From Hofstenia miamia (taxonomy: Eukaryota > Xenacoelomorpha > Acoela), in the NCBI GenBank assembly GCA_004352715.1, contig SCFE01000032.1:2001086-2048193 (forward strand): a stretch of 47,108 nt of DNA. The letters are read 5' to 3'. The notes under the pieces were generated by a model that did not search any database, had not been told where the DNA came from, and saw nothing but the letters and a program-made list of their open reading frames with translations. A program made the position numbers and the translations under genes. Every line of letters starts with the position of its first letter. The stretch's first letter is position 1. Shown here piece by piece: positions 10,156-22,439 of the stretch.

Positions 10156-12390
10156 TAATTACTCAACAACCACAGAAAGTCTACTCAACTGAGTTAGAAC
10201 AGCATATAGATTCAAAGACAAAACATACTTCTGAAATGCAATCTGTGAAGAAAATCAAATACCCAGCATACCAGCCAGTCCTGCATTATGGCTACTCAGT
10301 ATCTTTCTAACTCACAACAACTCACTCCAAGCACCCATTACAAAAAAAGCGCAGATACAAATAACAAAATTGTGTTTTTTTTGAAATTGCAATCACACTG
10401 CTCCCACGGAAATTAAAAAATTGGCTGCTACTCAAATCAACCCTCACAACATCCCTCCTCAAACTCAAAAAGCATAATATTGATTAATTTAAGAAATACC
10501 TCACAAAAGTGATCAACAATGAAAACCCATTTGGTCAATTGTCACCAATCATGATGCAAAAAAACTGGGACTCCATGAAAAAAAATCAATATCTTCCACA
10601 TTCACACAAATAAACACATGTGGGGAGCAACATCAGAAATGCATTACAAAGCATAGACTGATTGCAACTTTGCTCTCACAACAGAAATGCTCCAAGAGTG
10701 ATTTCCGCACTCAACTCAAAACTATCTCAAAGCATGCAGAAAACAAAGTATATATGAAAAAACATGTCAATCTACACCTACCTTTCCACCAGATACCCAG
10801 AATACTTGTTCAGTCTTATTAAAATAAATTCAGAAACAATTGACTCATCTGGCAGATACCTCCCATACAAAAGCATCAACTTAAAATCTAAAACTCCACT
10901 ACAAATAAAACAAGAAGAAGAGCTCCTCAACAAAGTCACTTTCCAGCTGTCCCCATGACTACAAGAACAAATTGATAAAGTTGTGAACGAAAAAATTTCC
11001 AAAACTGAAACCATCACATCACATGTCTGGACCAAAGCAAGTGCCAAGACATGCTCATCGAAAAACACATACTAAACAATAAACATCAGATTGAAATTAC
11101 CCCAATTTTATTCCAACCAACAAAAATTTCAGATGTCAAACCAATAAAAACCCAATTTTTCACGGAATCCTACTACAAAGTGAAATTGAGTGTCTAATGA
11201 CTCTACTACAACAAATAGCCATGGATGCGCATCAGCATGATTCAACATCAATGGAAAATCCAAACAGTGCTAAAACAAGTATGCATCCTTACCATAATAG
11301 AAGATCTCAACATAAAACTAATCAATTACCCAATTAGCATTGAAACAGCAGAAATAAATACCACACACGGAAACTGGGCAGAACTCGAGAAAAAGATCAC
11401 CACAGAAACGAATTCTGCATTCTAACTCCCATACTTGATTTACCCGTCATCGTGCTTTACAACAAGGACAAAAGTACAAAGCCAGTCAATCACAGCATTT
11501 CCAGTCAATGCCTCTATTTCAACACTTACAAAGACATTCGCAACTTCAAGGAAAAACCTGAATTCAAATCAGCAGTTTATACATTAAAAGAAAGGAACCA
11601 GGAAAATCATCTGTACATTGACATTATAAACACCCCAGAAACAATATATAAAAAACGTGAACCCATTTACTCACAAATATAAAAAAATCAAAAACAAAAG
11701 AGTAAAAATTATTACAATCTTTGCTGGAGCAAATGATTTGATTTGGTTGAACATCTGGAAGGAGCAATACAAATATTACGACATTGCCAAATGTTTTGAA
11801 ATCGTAACAATGATTAGTGCAGGCATAAACAATCCCAACAAGATGACAGAAATACTAATAATGGATAACAATAATTTCCTCTACAAAAATGCTATGTACC
11901 ATAATTTGCTGACTGCAACCTTTAAGTTTTTCTTCCCACACTCCAAACTGGATACCACTGAAGCCCATACATTGGATACTGATGCAAAAATGACTGTAGT
12001 GATAGCCCTAAAAAGCCAAAAACTCTACCGCAAATTCTACAATACTTTTCAAAAAAGAATCAATAACCTAAGACAATCCGTCAAAATCACCAAAAACATT
12101 ACCAATCTAAAATACATCAAGTACAAAAAGTATCCTACAATGAAAATAGAAACCTTTGCACAATTCACTCATGATGAAGATCTTTCTCACACTCATTGGA
12201 AGGAAACACATATTCTGGAAATGTTGGATCATACATTCAACCTTCTATACCCAATGGAAACCTATACACTCTATTACATAAACAATAAACTTTATTTTAG
12301 TTGGCAGACACAGAATTTTCTACATTGTAGTAATGATTCGGGCGGGCATGTAGCAGCAGTCCCCTCATTCAAATTATCAACATGACTACA
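10156..12390 (+). pseudogene. Unknown mobile-element protein with a DEDDh exonuclease-like C-terminus, copy A
   Basis: This is a long decayed plus-strand coding region. Readable frames run from about 10160, with stops and frame changes, to a 242-codon open segment at 11657-12385. Its C-terminal part looks like a DEDDh 3'-5' exonuclease. A strand followed by an acidic position occurs at CLYFNTYKDIRNF (about 11510-11548), where an ExoI DxE would lie and appears mutated. An ExoII-like FAGANDLIWLNIW lies at about 11721-11759, of the ISG20/REX4 type with ND before a hydrophobic stretch. An ExoIII-like H-x4-D lies in AHTLDTDAKMT (about 11965-11998). The same protein recurs at 27030-28400 (B) and partly at 23880-24300 (C), showing a dispersed family. 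The family name is unknown to me and the exonuclease reading is inference. A relatively CpG-retaining copy compared with B and C. Confidence 0.6.
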
Positions 12391-12779
12391 TTAAATAGAA
12401 GTCAGGCTTAGTAATGATTTCTTCCATGCAATATAGATATACTGACAAGTATTGACAAGTCTATATCTTTCTATACTATGGTGAATCATGATCGTGTGAA
12501 GTAGCATTTCCCTAATTGATGAGGTAGACAATGAGCGTCAAGTACATTCAGAAAATGATTTGAATACATGGCCAGCATCACAAGCATCTCTCAGGTGCTT
12601 GGAAACTCTATTGTTAATGTGACACCAGTGCGTGCAGACAAATAATAATAGACAACGAGAAAAAACAGATATTTAGTGATTTAGGAGATTAATAAAAAAA
12701 CGGCCTTTTTCATATATAATACCCTATTTAAATATATATATATATGTATNACGGTTGATTGAATTTTATCTTGAATAAA
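12391..12779. other. 3' flank of copy A, low-complexity AT tract and a one-base gap
   Basis: After the ORF end there is a G-rich word followed by TGTAGCA (about 12340-12355), also seen after copy B (ggaatgtagca near 28442). It could mark an element boundary. A short AT repeat precedes the N at 12750. Confidence 0.35.
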
Positions 12780-12940
12780 ATGTGCGGCAGAAAACCGAGT
12801 AGCAACATCAACCAGATGTTATTAAACGTAAGAAAACATTTTTTCACCCGAACTTAAAGCGTTTTGTTTTCAAAAACTTAACCCAAGCCCCATCCGACCC
12901 GACCCAAACCCAATCCGACCAGAACCCGATTGCACCTCTG
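12780..12940 (-). mobile_element. hAT-like element end (tentative)
   Basis: Read on the minus strand from 12940 the sequence starts CAGAGGTGCAATCGGGTT, followed by GGTCGG/GGGTTTGGG words. This resembles the end at 3827 (CAGAGATGTAACCGGGT). CAGRG ends with GC-rich subterminal repeats are usual for hAT elements. No partner end is identified; the gap at 12750 may hide it. Confidence 0.4.
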
Positions 12941-13157
12941 TTGTATCTGCCCGTACGAGCTTCATCGGTTACCTATCCCATGCTAGGAGAAGCTGTTCAC
13001 GCCCGAATACCAATAGGTTCAATTTCAACAACTAATTTATTAATAACTCTAAACTAGTGCTTTGAGGGGTAAGCAAATTTTCCTATCGCTACCAGCAATC
13101 ATATCTATTCATCCTATACCTGGGAATAGTAATAATTTGAAAACATTTCTTTGTTCT

Positions 13158-13567
13158 TTGACACAGCTAATTAGTAAGATCAATGGAAACACAGTCATTA
13201 AAAATTTCAGCTTGAGGAAGACATACTTTGGGTCGCAATAAATGTTTTTGAAATTGATTACATACTTTGAAATTTTGAGTTATGTTATCAACGATTCTAA
13301 ATAAATCTTTTAAATCTATATCAGAATCCGGAGATTCACAATTTGAAAATTTATACAACAGATGTTTCAGTCTATTCTTACCAGGATGAGAAAACTCTCA
13401 AGTTCCTTTTCTTTTCCTAACCTAAGCTCATTGAAATAACGTTTTTCCTCCTCTTTGTTAATCACTCTAGCTTTAAATATACTTTCTGTAGGTATAGGGT
13501 TTCCAAAAAAATTAGTTGGCCTGGACCAACATTTTTCGCACAAGAACCTGGTGATCCTCAAATCCCT
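13158..13567 (-). pseudogene. Inverted, shuffled Copia fragment (integrase start and IN-RT linker)
   Basis: On the minus strand 13567-13381 encodes RPTNFFGNPIPTESIFKARV and the following linker. This is a second copy of the stretch between integrase and RT that also occurs on the plus strand at 14050-14195. Next to it, 13360-13158 encodes the integrase N-terminal region with VCNQFQKHLLRPKVCLPQAE and then FNDCVSIDL, matching the conserved start of the Copia integrase core. In an intact element the integrase precedes the linker; here the order is reversed, so the piece is rearranged as well as inverted. It directly abuts the plus-strand Copia fragment at about 13567. Confidence 0.75.
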
Positions 13568-15420
13568 GTTCAATTGAATTGCTTGTATCAAACTCGTGTT
13601 ACTTATTTGGCCTCTGAGGCTGATGTAAAAATTAAAGATGCTTTAAATAAACTAATTTGCTCATCACCCGGACCCTTCGTTAGTAATGAAAAAGTTTATT
13701 ACTGGCGAAATTGTTTGTCAAAAAATGAAAATTGTTTCAAAGGACCTGGTTTGTTATTATCCAAACAGGAAAAACTGTTGTTGTAAAACACGGAAAGCAA
13801 ATATTACATGTATATGAAACGCACTTAAGTCGTTGCCAAGATGAAAATATATCAACCGGAAAATTTTACAAAAATATTTTTTCGATGACCAAGAAAACAA
13901 TAAACATCTGCATCACGATTATAGTAAAGTTAATCTTGAAAGCACTTATGGTGAATTCATTTGTGAGTCAGAGCCTATGATAGAAAATGACGTTTTACGT
14001 GAAGTCGAGAATAATGAAGGGAATGTTGCGAGTCGTTTAAGTAGAAATCGCAGGCCAACTAATTTTTTTTGAAACCCTATACCTACACAAAACACATTTA
14101 AAGCTAGAGTGGTTACTAAGGAGGAAGAAAAACTTTATTTCAATGAGTTTAGGTTAGCAAAAGAAGAACTTGAGAGTTCCAAAAATTTCAAAGTTGTTAA
14201 GGTTCTAGATAAGTCTTCAATTTCCCGAGGTGTTGTTCCTTTGACCATGAAATGTGGTTGACATGGAAAAGGCTACCATAGCACGCGACACACTTAGATT
14301 AATCATTTCGTTATTGCCATTATTTAATTTTAAGCCTTATTCTCTTAATGTCAAAACCCCGTTTTTGCAAGGGGAAAATTTAAAAGGGCCTGTATTTGTT
14401 ATACCCCCTAAAGAAGCTAAATTAAACAAGGGATATTTACGGAAACTAGAAAAAGGAGTTTATGGCTTATGTGACGCTCAAAAAATGTGGTCTGATAGAG
14501 TTAGTGATTTTTTTAACAAATGTGACATGAAGCAAAATAAGGCTGATCAATTTTGATATTATTGGTTTGATAAAAAACTTGCCGCGCTTGTTCTAGTATA
14601 CATTGATGACTTCTTATATGCGGCTACACCAGAATTTCATTTGCAAATCATTTCTAGAATAGAAGCTACATTTGCTATTGGAAAAATGTCAAGTGGAGTC
14701 ATTACGTTTGATGGCATCCTCTTAAAATTGGTTAAGGAAAATACAGGTTTTTCTATCAAGGAATCACAATCTAATTACCTTGATTCAGTTTCACCAATTT
14801 TTATACCAAAGCAAGTCGTATAGACGAGGAGATGAATTAGTTTCAACTGACACAATATTGATCATTATTGGGAGCTTTACAGTTTGCAGCATGTATTACT
14901 AGACGAGATTTATGCTAATGCCAATTAAGATAAGAAACCACATTGGAGGAATTCAAATTATTTCAAAGTTAGCCAATCACAATGCTCGATATAATTGCTT
15001 TAGCAACGAAAGTTGTATCGTTTGCGCCCTACCTAAGTTTAATGAGCTGCATAAATGCGCCCAAAGTGAGAAACTTCTATTTGGCTAATAAGTTACAGCA
15101 GAAGTCTAGAGCAGCTGAGCCGTTCAGTATAAAATATGTGGCTTTGACAAAATCCTTCTTGGGAATTATTTTCTGTGCAAGTTTCGGGAATTTGAGAAAT
15201 GGGGGTTCACAAAGTGGATTAATAGGTTTGAGCAGTAACTCTGGTAAAGATAAAATTATTAATATTATAAACTGGAAATAAAGGAAAATACACTATTTGA
15301 TTAACATTATAGGAGAAAATCCTAGGAAGGGAAGTTACTTAGACTAATAACTATGCCCACCTCATACTGGAACATTTAAATTATTCAAACATTGTACTGG
15401 AGAGCAGCAATGTTTTATAC
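13568..15420 (+). pseudogene. Ty1/Copia pol remnant (integrase C-terminus, RT, RNase H)
   Basis: Plus-strand frames show, in order: the integrase C-terminal region (YYWRN then KGPGFVIIQTGKTVVVKHG, about 13700-13800); the linker RRPTNFF...NPIPTQ (about 14050-14090); the RT with KTPFLQGENLKGPVFVIPPKE and KLEKGVYGLCDAQKMW (about 14350-14490) and the catalytic VLVYIDDFLYA (about 14590-14622, both aspartates kept); then the connection LQFAACITRRD (about 14880-14910); and a decayed RNase H (ASFGNLRNGGSQSGLI, about 15175-15225, then INWK). Stops and frameshifts occur at about 13785, 13980, 14262, 14556 and 14823. Gag, protease and the integrase core are absent, and no LTRs are seen. The KGPG-VKHG integrase tail reminds me of GalEa-type Copia elements of aquatic animals. 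Confidence 0.9.
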
Positions 15421-16672
15421 TTCAGCACAAAAATCAACAGAAAGTTGCTCTAAACTAATAAAATTATTGTCAATACCAAGAAAGCAATTAGGCAAATGGT
15501 TAGATGATTATCTTAAAATGTAATAGAGTAGTACAATATCATCTTGCAAATCTTGTTTGAAAATGTCATCATATTCTGATATCAGCACAAATGAAATATT
15601 ATGTGAATACTTAATATGTAACAATTAAAACTAATCTGTAGACCTTTTTGACAAGAAGTTAAGGACAAACAGAAGTTAGTTCTGTCTTGACAGAAAATCT
15701 TGAATTTGCATGACAGCTGTTTTCATAGTACACAATTCTACAGGCTACTTTCTGTTTGAAATTCAAATAAACAAATCAGAATAATGAAATTGGAAAAACC
15801 GCCAAAACTTGAATATCTCACAAAAAACTAGGAATATGGAAAAACAGAGGTTGAGGAAAAGTTATAGATGAGTTGGTTTACTATGCACTTTAAAGTTCAT
15901 TATTATTTTTTGCTAAATTAACTTATTAAACATTTCTGCTTACAAAAATAATTTACTTTTAGGTATTCACCAAGCATCTTATGGTATTTTCTTGTGCTTT
16001 AAGCATCACAATTCTTGTGTTATTTTTATCTGATTAGTTAGCAAGCCATGTATCTGATTTTTGAATGAGTTGTACATAGTTTGATTGTTTGTTATTCATA
16101 AGAATTTATTTATTACATTTTTCATTAATTTTTAATACAAGCTGTAGACTTTTGGAATTAATGTTAAAAGCCTTAATTCCCAATTTCATGAAAGGATGTT
16201 GTTGATGAGGCAAGAACAATATCATTTTAGGTGCCATTTTCTAGACATTTCCTTATTTGCATACAAAGTAATTATTTCTGGTAAATTTGTTGCCAAAGTA
16301 TGTTTTGCTTCCAAAATTCAATGTTAAACTGACTACAATAGTTTCTTGATTATTTTCTCTCCAAATGTTGTGAAAATGTCAACAATTTCTTGGTAATTCA
16401 GCTTACTTACCAAAATATTTTATCATTAAAACACTGCTTAGCATGAGAACATTTGGTTGTTATATTGTTATTCATAGTCTGAGTACATCACAAAGCCATA
16501 AATGAGAACTTATAATGCATTGTAATAGCCTAGTAATGGCAATCTCAGGGGATAGCTTCTGCTTACTTATTTCTTGTTAAAATTTGGGGAGATATCAGGG
16601 GATGTAAATGTTATTTTATTTAACATTATATAGTTTGTTTAATATGGGATATTTCATCCAAATTAAACCATT

Positions 16673-16722
<50 letters not shown>

Positions 16723-18409
16723 CAATTGGCGATTTTCAGAAATATATTTTTTGGCAAATTACTGATGCTAATCTACATTTTCTTAGAAGCATTATAAACC
16801 TTTTTCCTTTTGATGTGGGCACAAACACTGGGTTAAAAGTTTAATATTAGCATTGGTCTAATGGTTTGGGTGTGAATTAGTTCAAATTAACTAGGAAAAC
16901 TAATATTAGCTGTTTGAAAATGTATTAAGAATTTTTCAATATGTAATATGACTTGTTGCATTTTGCATTTTTAGCTAATCAATCATTATGACTTTGCTTT
17001 TTACCTTGTTTATAATTAAAATTACTATCCATATAAATGCATTTCATTTCAAAAATTATATTTACATATCTCAATCAACAAATTAAAATTGAGAAATAGG
17101 ATTTTTATTAATTGAATGTTTCATTTTATTAAGAAGATTAGCTAATAAATATATATTTGAAAATAAAACTTAATAAACAAATACTTGATTTATATAGCCT
17201 TGTCTTTGTGTCATTTTGTAAACTTGTGCTCATTACAATTTAAACTACCATGCAATTTTTGCTTGTCATTTGAAACATGTGTAAACATATACAGTAGAGC
17301 AAAATAGATTACATGCAGAATGAAAAATTTGATGGTATGTCAAGTATTTTGTCTGCTACATTTGGAACATGACAGAGTGATATTTCACTGTTTTCACAAA
17401 ACAGGCAGACATTAACTTAACAAATACTTTGTAGAATTTCCTGAACAGTTATATGTTGTAATATAGAATAATTTCTATTAGACAACTTCTTTTTTCTAGG
17501 TAAGGAGGCAGTTATTTTTTTTAAATCTATGGGCTCAGTGCTGGTATGAATTCTTTTGTTGCCACTGTAGGTATGTGTTGGCTATCAAATTATATATTTA
17601 TGTATTTATAGAAACAAATTATTGATATAAATAAAACAAAGAGTCATATTATTTTGCAATCATTGATTTATATAAATGTAATGTGTGTCTTAGATTGTTT
17701 TAGTGATTTCAGAAGTTTCCTATGTTGATTTTCACTTGTTTCTGTAATAAGAGCCTAGATGTTCACCAGTGTCATTTGGAATTTGAATCCAAATTTTTAT
17801 GCAATGTAATTACAAATCAAAATTTGAATTAAAGTATAAATTAGCTTATGTAATAACTTCCATAACAAAAACATCTGTTCTTTAAAGTTACTGTTAAAAA
17901 CAATTTTGAAACATGAAAAAATTAGCTGTTCAGTCTACAATAGAAGATTTCAACTGAGAATTTTGATTTGTATGTTTCACACACAGTTTTAGCCCCTGAA
18001 ACTATTTATATTTATACAATTTCAGTAACCCACAAGAATTTTCTAGATGCACCAATATACTGAACAACAAGATGCAAACTAAATTACAAGAAAGATTGGT
18101 AAATACTAAATTAAAATTATGTCCTTAAAATTCATTTCAAATCCAATTTTTTAGCAGAAAACCATGTGGTTAAATGAATAACTATAATAAATACTTAAAA
18201 ATTAGTGAATTTTACACAAAATACCATTTGAAATTTCTGATATCAACTTGCTAGAAATTATGGGTTAGAACCATGTTTTTATAATGGAAGGTGAATATTT
18301 TGAATGTCAATTAACAATAGAGTGGTTGTCTTGTTCATATCACTGTCTATGCAATTATACTTTTAGCAAAACCCTGCAAGTAACATTCTAACTTTCAAAA
18401 ACTGGTCAT
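15421..18409. other. AT-rich sequence, nothing recognised apart from one microsatellite
   Basis: No coding frame with a recognisable motif was found on either strand. The left part may include more decayed Copia 3' sequence, but I cannot support it. Confidence 0.5.
16676..16716. repeat. (TA)n microsatellite
   Basis: An uninterrupted TA run of about 20 repeats, not associated with a recognised element. Confidence 0.95.
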
Positions 18410-18655
18410 TTGGGTCACCAATTCATTTATTTTGCATTTTTACTGGGTATTGCTTGGTCACCAGGTTACATCTTTGACATGTTTGCAACTCTGAGTAGAA
18501 CTATAAAAAATATGGACAATTGTTTCCTGGTGTACTCCTTGGTCACAGGAGGAACATTCTATAAATGCTTCTTCTCTGCAATTTTTGTTGCTTCTCTGAC
18601 TGGCATTCATAGTGCTATAATTTGTTGTCAAGAATACTTTATTGGATCAGTTTAA
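18410..18655 (+). other. Unidentified hydrophobic open frame
   Basis: This 81-codon frame is hydrophobic, with two or three possible membrane segments (around residues 5-25, 42-62 and 55-75), and it ends in a stop. I recognise no family. The minus strand of the same interval also reads reasonably in pieces, so the openness may be accidental. No splice sites or homologous copy in the window support it. Confidence 0.15.
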
Positions 18656-19944
18656 TACTGTTTTGTTGAGTTACACATATTTAACTTACTTGCCCCAAAT
18701 TGCACCAATTTACCCCAAGGTGCAATTGAACATTTTATTTCATAAAATAATATTGCCTTTTGTGATTTCATAGATCCAGGATTTGCAAGTGACTATAGAG
18801 GAATTATTCACTTCCTTCTATTTTCTAGTAACAATGACAAAATTTGCATGCACCCTAACCAATTTGCCCAGTTTCCATTGCTTTATTTACAGCCTGGCTA
18901 TTTGCAGTACAAAAAACATAAGGAAGCAAGTATGATATAGTTTTAAATTTATCCTAATAAAAAATCATTTCACTTTTATGTACTTGCAAAACAAAAAATA
19001 GTTTGCCAAACAAATTATGGGGTTTTACAAGTAAAGAAGCATAGGCCTAGTTGATTTTGACAAAATACTGCATTTCTAAAAAACATTAAATCTATATTTG
19101 TGGTGTTGTAGTTTTACATTCTGCATTTCAATGACCCTTAAACTATAGAATTTGAGTGTAGTATTTATGATCATCTAATAAGCAAAATATTTCAAAAAGT
19201 TTGGAAATTTTGATTTCTTTACTTAAGACTACTTGTAACCTCAAATTCCAGCCAGTGGAGTGCATTTTTGCTTTAGTTTCCCTCATATTGCTGCAAATCT
19301 TCAGTCCATGATTACATTCATTTAAGAAAACAATATTTCCATCCCTCATGCATTTTTCTCAAAGGCATTGCATACCTTGTAATTGGACTAGCAGTATACA
19401 AAAATTTTATGCATGTACATTGATTTAGCATAATGCAATATCATAAAATTCTTTCTATTAGAATCTTTCACTATTCATCTTTAATTGCTATAATATCTAT
19501 ATTTAGTATATTGCACTTGTTTTATTCTGTGATTAATAAAAAAAGATCTTTGAAATTATATGCTTGCCCTTCCTACAGCATGCAGAATTTCAGTTAATTC
19601 TACTTCTAATATGCAATTAATCTATTCTGATCAATTTCTAAAAGTTTAAGATATATTTAGATTAAGCAACACAGCTGAACTCTAACTTGCTTCACTAGCA
19701 AGAAATGCTGATCAATTAGATAGTCATTTTTCATATGCACATGTATATTACTGCTAAATATTTAGAAATTTCAATTAAAACTTAATTTTGACTTTATTTA
19801 GAAATATGATAATTTTTGATAAGATTGAAATGGCTTCAACTTAAAACAAGAAATAAAAAAAATTTAGTAAAATTTATATATAATTTTTGCTAAAAGTAAA
19901 GTTGCATATCTTAGATACCATGAATTTTTTTATTATTTCACAAA
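18656..19944. other. AT-rich sequence, nothing recognised
   Basis: A small hairpin TTGCACC...GGTGCAA at about 18697-18724 is the only structure noted. Confidence 0.5.
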
Positions 19945-20770
19945 TGTGCAACAAGAGCATTTGAGAAAGGAAGAGTTTCTTGGTACAACATTTCAATCAT
20001 GGATTATTCTAATTCCAGATGTGGTTTGAAGTTGAAGCATGCATTTACTGGTGCTACAAAAATAACTAACACTGTCTGCTATAATACCATATCCTAATAA
20101 AAGATAAAAGTAAACAGGAGATTGTGTTAAAGAAGAGTGGCCACACTTGGTCAACCTGATACAGATAGCCTTAAGAAAGAGTAATATAAGACTAGAGCCC
20201 TACTTAAGGATAAAGAAGCCCTAACACTTGGGTGCAATGAGTGAAGCCTACATGAAAAGTAAAAAACCTACACCCAATGCATTTCTCATCTTGTGCAATT
20301 ATGGTGATAGCAATATAGGTTAATTTTATTTATGAATGAAGTACAGTGCAACAAAAACCCTAACCATATACCTAACCTTAGTTAAAGTGACATGGCAGCC
20401 AAGCTGTCCCTGTCTGGGTGCCCTTTAACTTAGCAAATGAACTTAGAAAGACATTCTTTTTAATAAAATATAAAGTCAAGATAAATAGTAAAAACAAATT
20501 TACTGAGAATAAACTGAAGAGAAACAAAATGAACAAATTGCACATATTTATAGAAAATAAACTGGTAATCATAAACAAAATCATACCATGGAAATTATAG
20601 GGAAATATGTGAAAAGTACCAATTCATTCTTCTGCTACTCTAATTTTACTGTGATATTTAGCAGAAATTTAAAACTAAAAATATAGCACCATTGTCTGTT
20701 TGTCAAATTATCAATTGAAGAAAAAACCATAAGATTAATATTGAAATTGCAGTAAACTAAAGAAATTTAA
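19945..20770 (+). repeat. Long inverted repeat 1, left arm
   Basis: This stretch aligns over most of its length with the reverse complement of 24700-25583. Diagnostic blocks include ctaataaaa...aaaagtaaacag, gaagagtggccacac, agaagccctaac-ctcttgggtg-type sequence, aataaactgaagagaaacaaaatgaac and tagcaccatt. The two arms are substantially diverged, with scattered substitutions and small indels. It may be a solo LTR, a terminal inverted repeat or an unclassified dispersed repeat. Confidence 0.85.
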
Positions 20771-20800
20771 GCATTGATTGTATTATGCCACAATATATTC

Positions 20801-20852
20801 ATATATATATATATATATATATATAGATATATATATATATATATATATATAT
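20801..20852. repeat. (TA)n microsatellite with one GA interruption
   Basis: A TA run interrupted once near 20826. It lies just after the right edge of the left arm of inverted repeat 1. Confidence 0.95.
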
Positions 20853-21309
20853 AAGTAGTATACATAAGGCAGATGAGACCACACTTTATCATGTTTTTGT
20901 GAATCTAACATTACATGTAAAAGGCCACACATGTTTTCAAAATGCACTCTGTTAAATACACTCATGTTATTATTACTGATGAATCTACCCATAAAAATTA
21001 ACCCATGCAGTTATATTGTTTACAGAGCCTATGTATAATGTTTAACACATTTTTCAGAAACCTAACATTACATGCAAATGCTACATGTCATTTTTGTTAA
21101 TATATGCTGTTAACATGTTTTATCATATCATGTTTTCCAACCAATGAATATTTTTCATAAATTTCCATGTATTTCCATTGGCTGGTCAATCTATATATTC
21201 ACCTCATTTCATCAGATAAAATCATTATTTTTCTTCTATGCAAACTTGTTCTTCTCCTTCTTGTTAAATGTCTGTTTAAACATTAGCATCAAGTTCATTT
21301 GGGACTCTA

Positions 21310-21799
21310 TTTAACAAACTATGCAAAACCCCACCACCAATGTATGGTTATAATCTGTTAACACATGAGATGATGACCCCTCCTCCTGCAACTGTAAACA
21401 AAAAAAGCAAAACTCAACACAAGCAAAAACTTTCTATAGTCAATAATAATGCAATTGTCTTCCCCATCTCCAACATGAATGAGGATGATAATGTTTTTCA
21501 GCTTTTAAACAAGGTTAATTCCCAACCATCAACATGTATTTTTTTTAAGAATGGGTCTTGCTAGTGAAACTCTGCTTGAAAACTTTGACTAACAATCAAG
21601 ACATTGTTCATTTAAACACAAGATATGTTATCACAGTAAAGATGAGACTCAACAATGGTTTCTACTATTTCCTACCTATATGCGATGTCAATGCACTTGG
21701 TGAAAATTACAAGACTCTGATAAATAAAAAACTTTTCTGCAATGATGATATGGAAATCAAGTCTGAATGGTGTTGTAAATCATATTGTATTACAGCTTA
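21310..21799 (+). pseudogene. Unidentified two-frame coding remnant
   Basis: Two consecutive open frames in different phases (to 21564, then 21558-21800) read like one protein broken by a frameshift. The first includes KLSIVNNNAIVFPISNMNED; the second includes LNNGFYYFLPICDVNALGEN. Composition is asparagine- and lysine-rich with alternating hydrophobic positions, unlike the poly-F/I/Y shadows elsewhere. An AATAAA lies immediately after the stop (about 21804). I cannot assign a family. It lies between the left arms of the two inverted repeats, so it could belong to the same unknown element. Confidence 0.3.
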
Positions 21800-22439
21800 G
21801 TCAAATAAAAATATAGTTTATTTTATCTCTATCTCTTTTCTACATGTACCAGTTTTATTTTTTATTTTTATAAAATAATGCTAACAAAATAATCAAAAAA
21901 TCATTAATTATTATTAACTACAATGGTTTTACAACAAACTTTTTTAAATTTACATTGATTATTAGTAAATGGTGATAATAATATACCTTGTTGTTGTTGA
22001 ATGTTCAATTTTTGTACAAATTTATAATAATCCTTTATACAGTCTGTAGAATTTCTCATAATTTGTGGATATCATTAACCATAATCAAGTAAATTTTCCA
22101 CATAGATTACTCGAATTAAAAAGACACAGTTCATTCTATTGCATGCCAAAAACACTGTTTCCTTTCTACATGACAAATTCAGAGATATGAAAAAAGTAAT
22201 CATTTACTTGTTTGCAAGATTACCCTCTATAAAACTGATGTTATGAAAATTGCGTTTGTACCAACTGAAAGCTTTTTGTAAGTGTCCTGGTAAAATTTTC
22301 CTTTGTTTGGTGTACTGTAATAATGTATATTTTGTCATCAAGCAAAATTAATAGTTCCTTAATATGGTAAATGTCATTGTATGTATTTCCACATACTTCA
22401 AAAACTATATTATGAGAAGTTTTCATACATGATCCCATG
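21800..22439. other. AT-rich sequence, nothing recognised
   Basis: A minus-strand open frame at 22241-22438 shows no recognisable motif and is not called. Confidence 0.5.

Noticed and set aside
18410-18655. Membrane protein gene
   Set aside because: Hydrophobic frames are common in AT-rich DNA; no family, splice site or second copy supports it.
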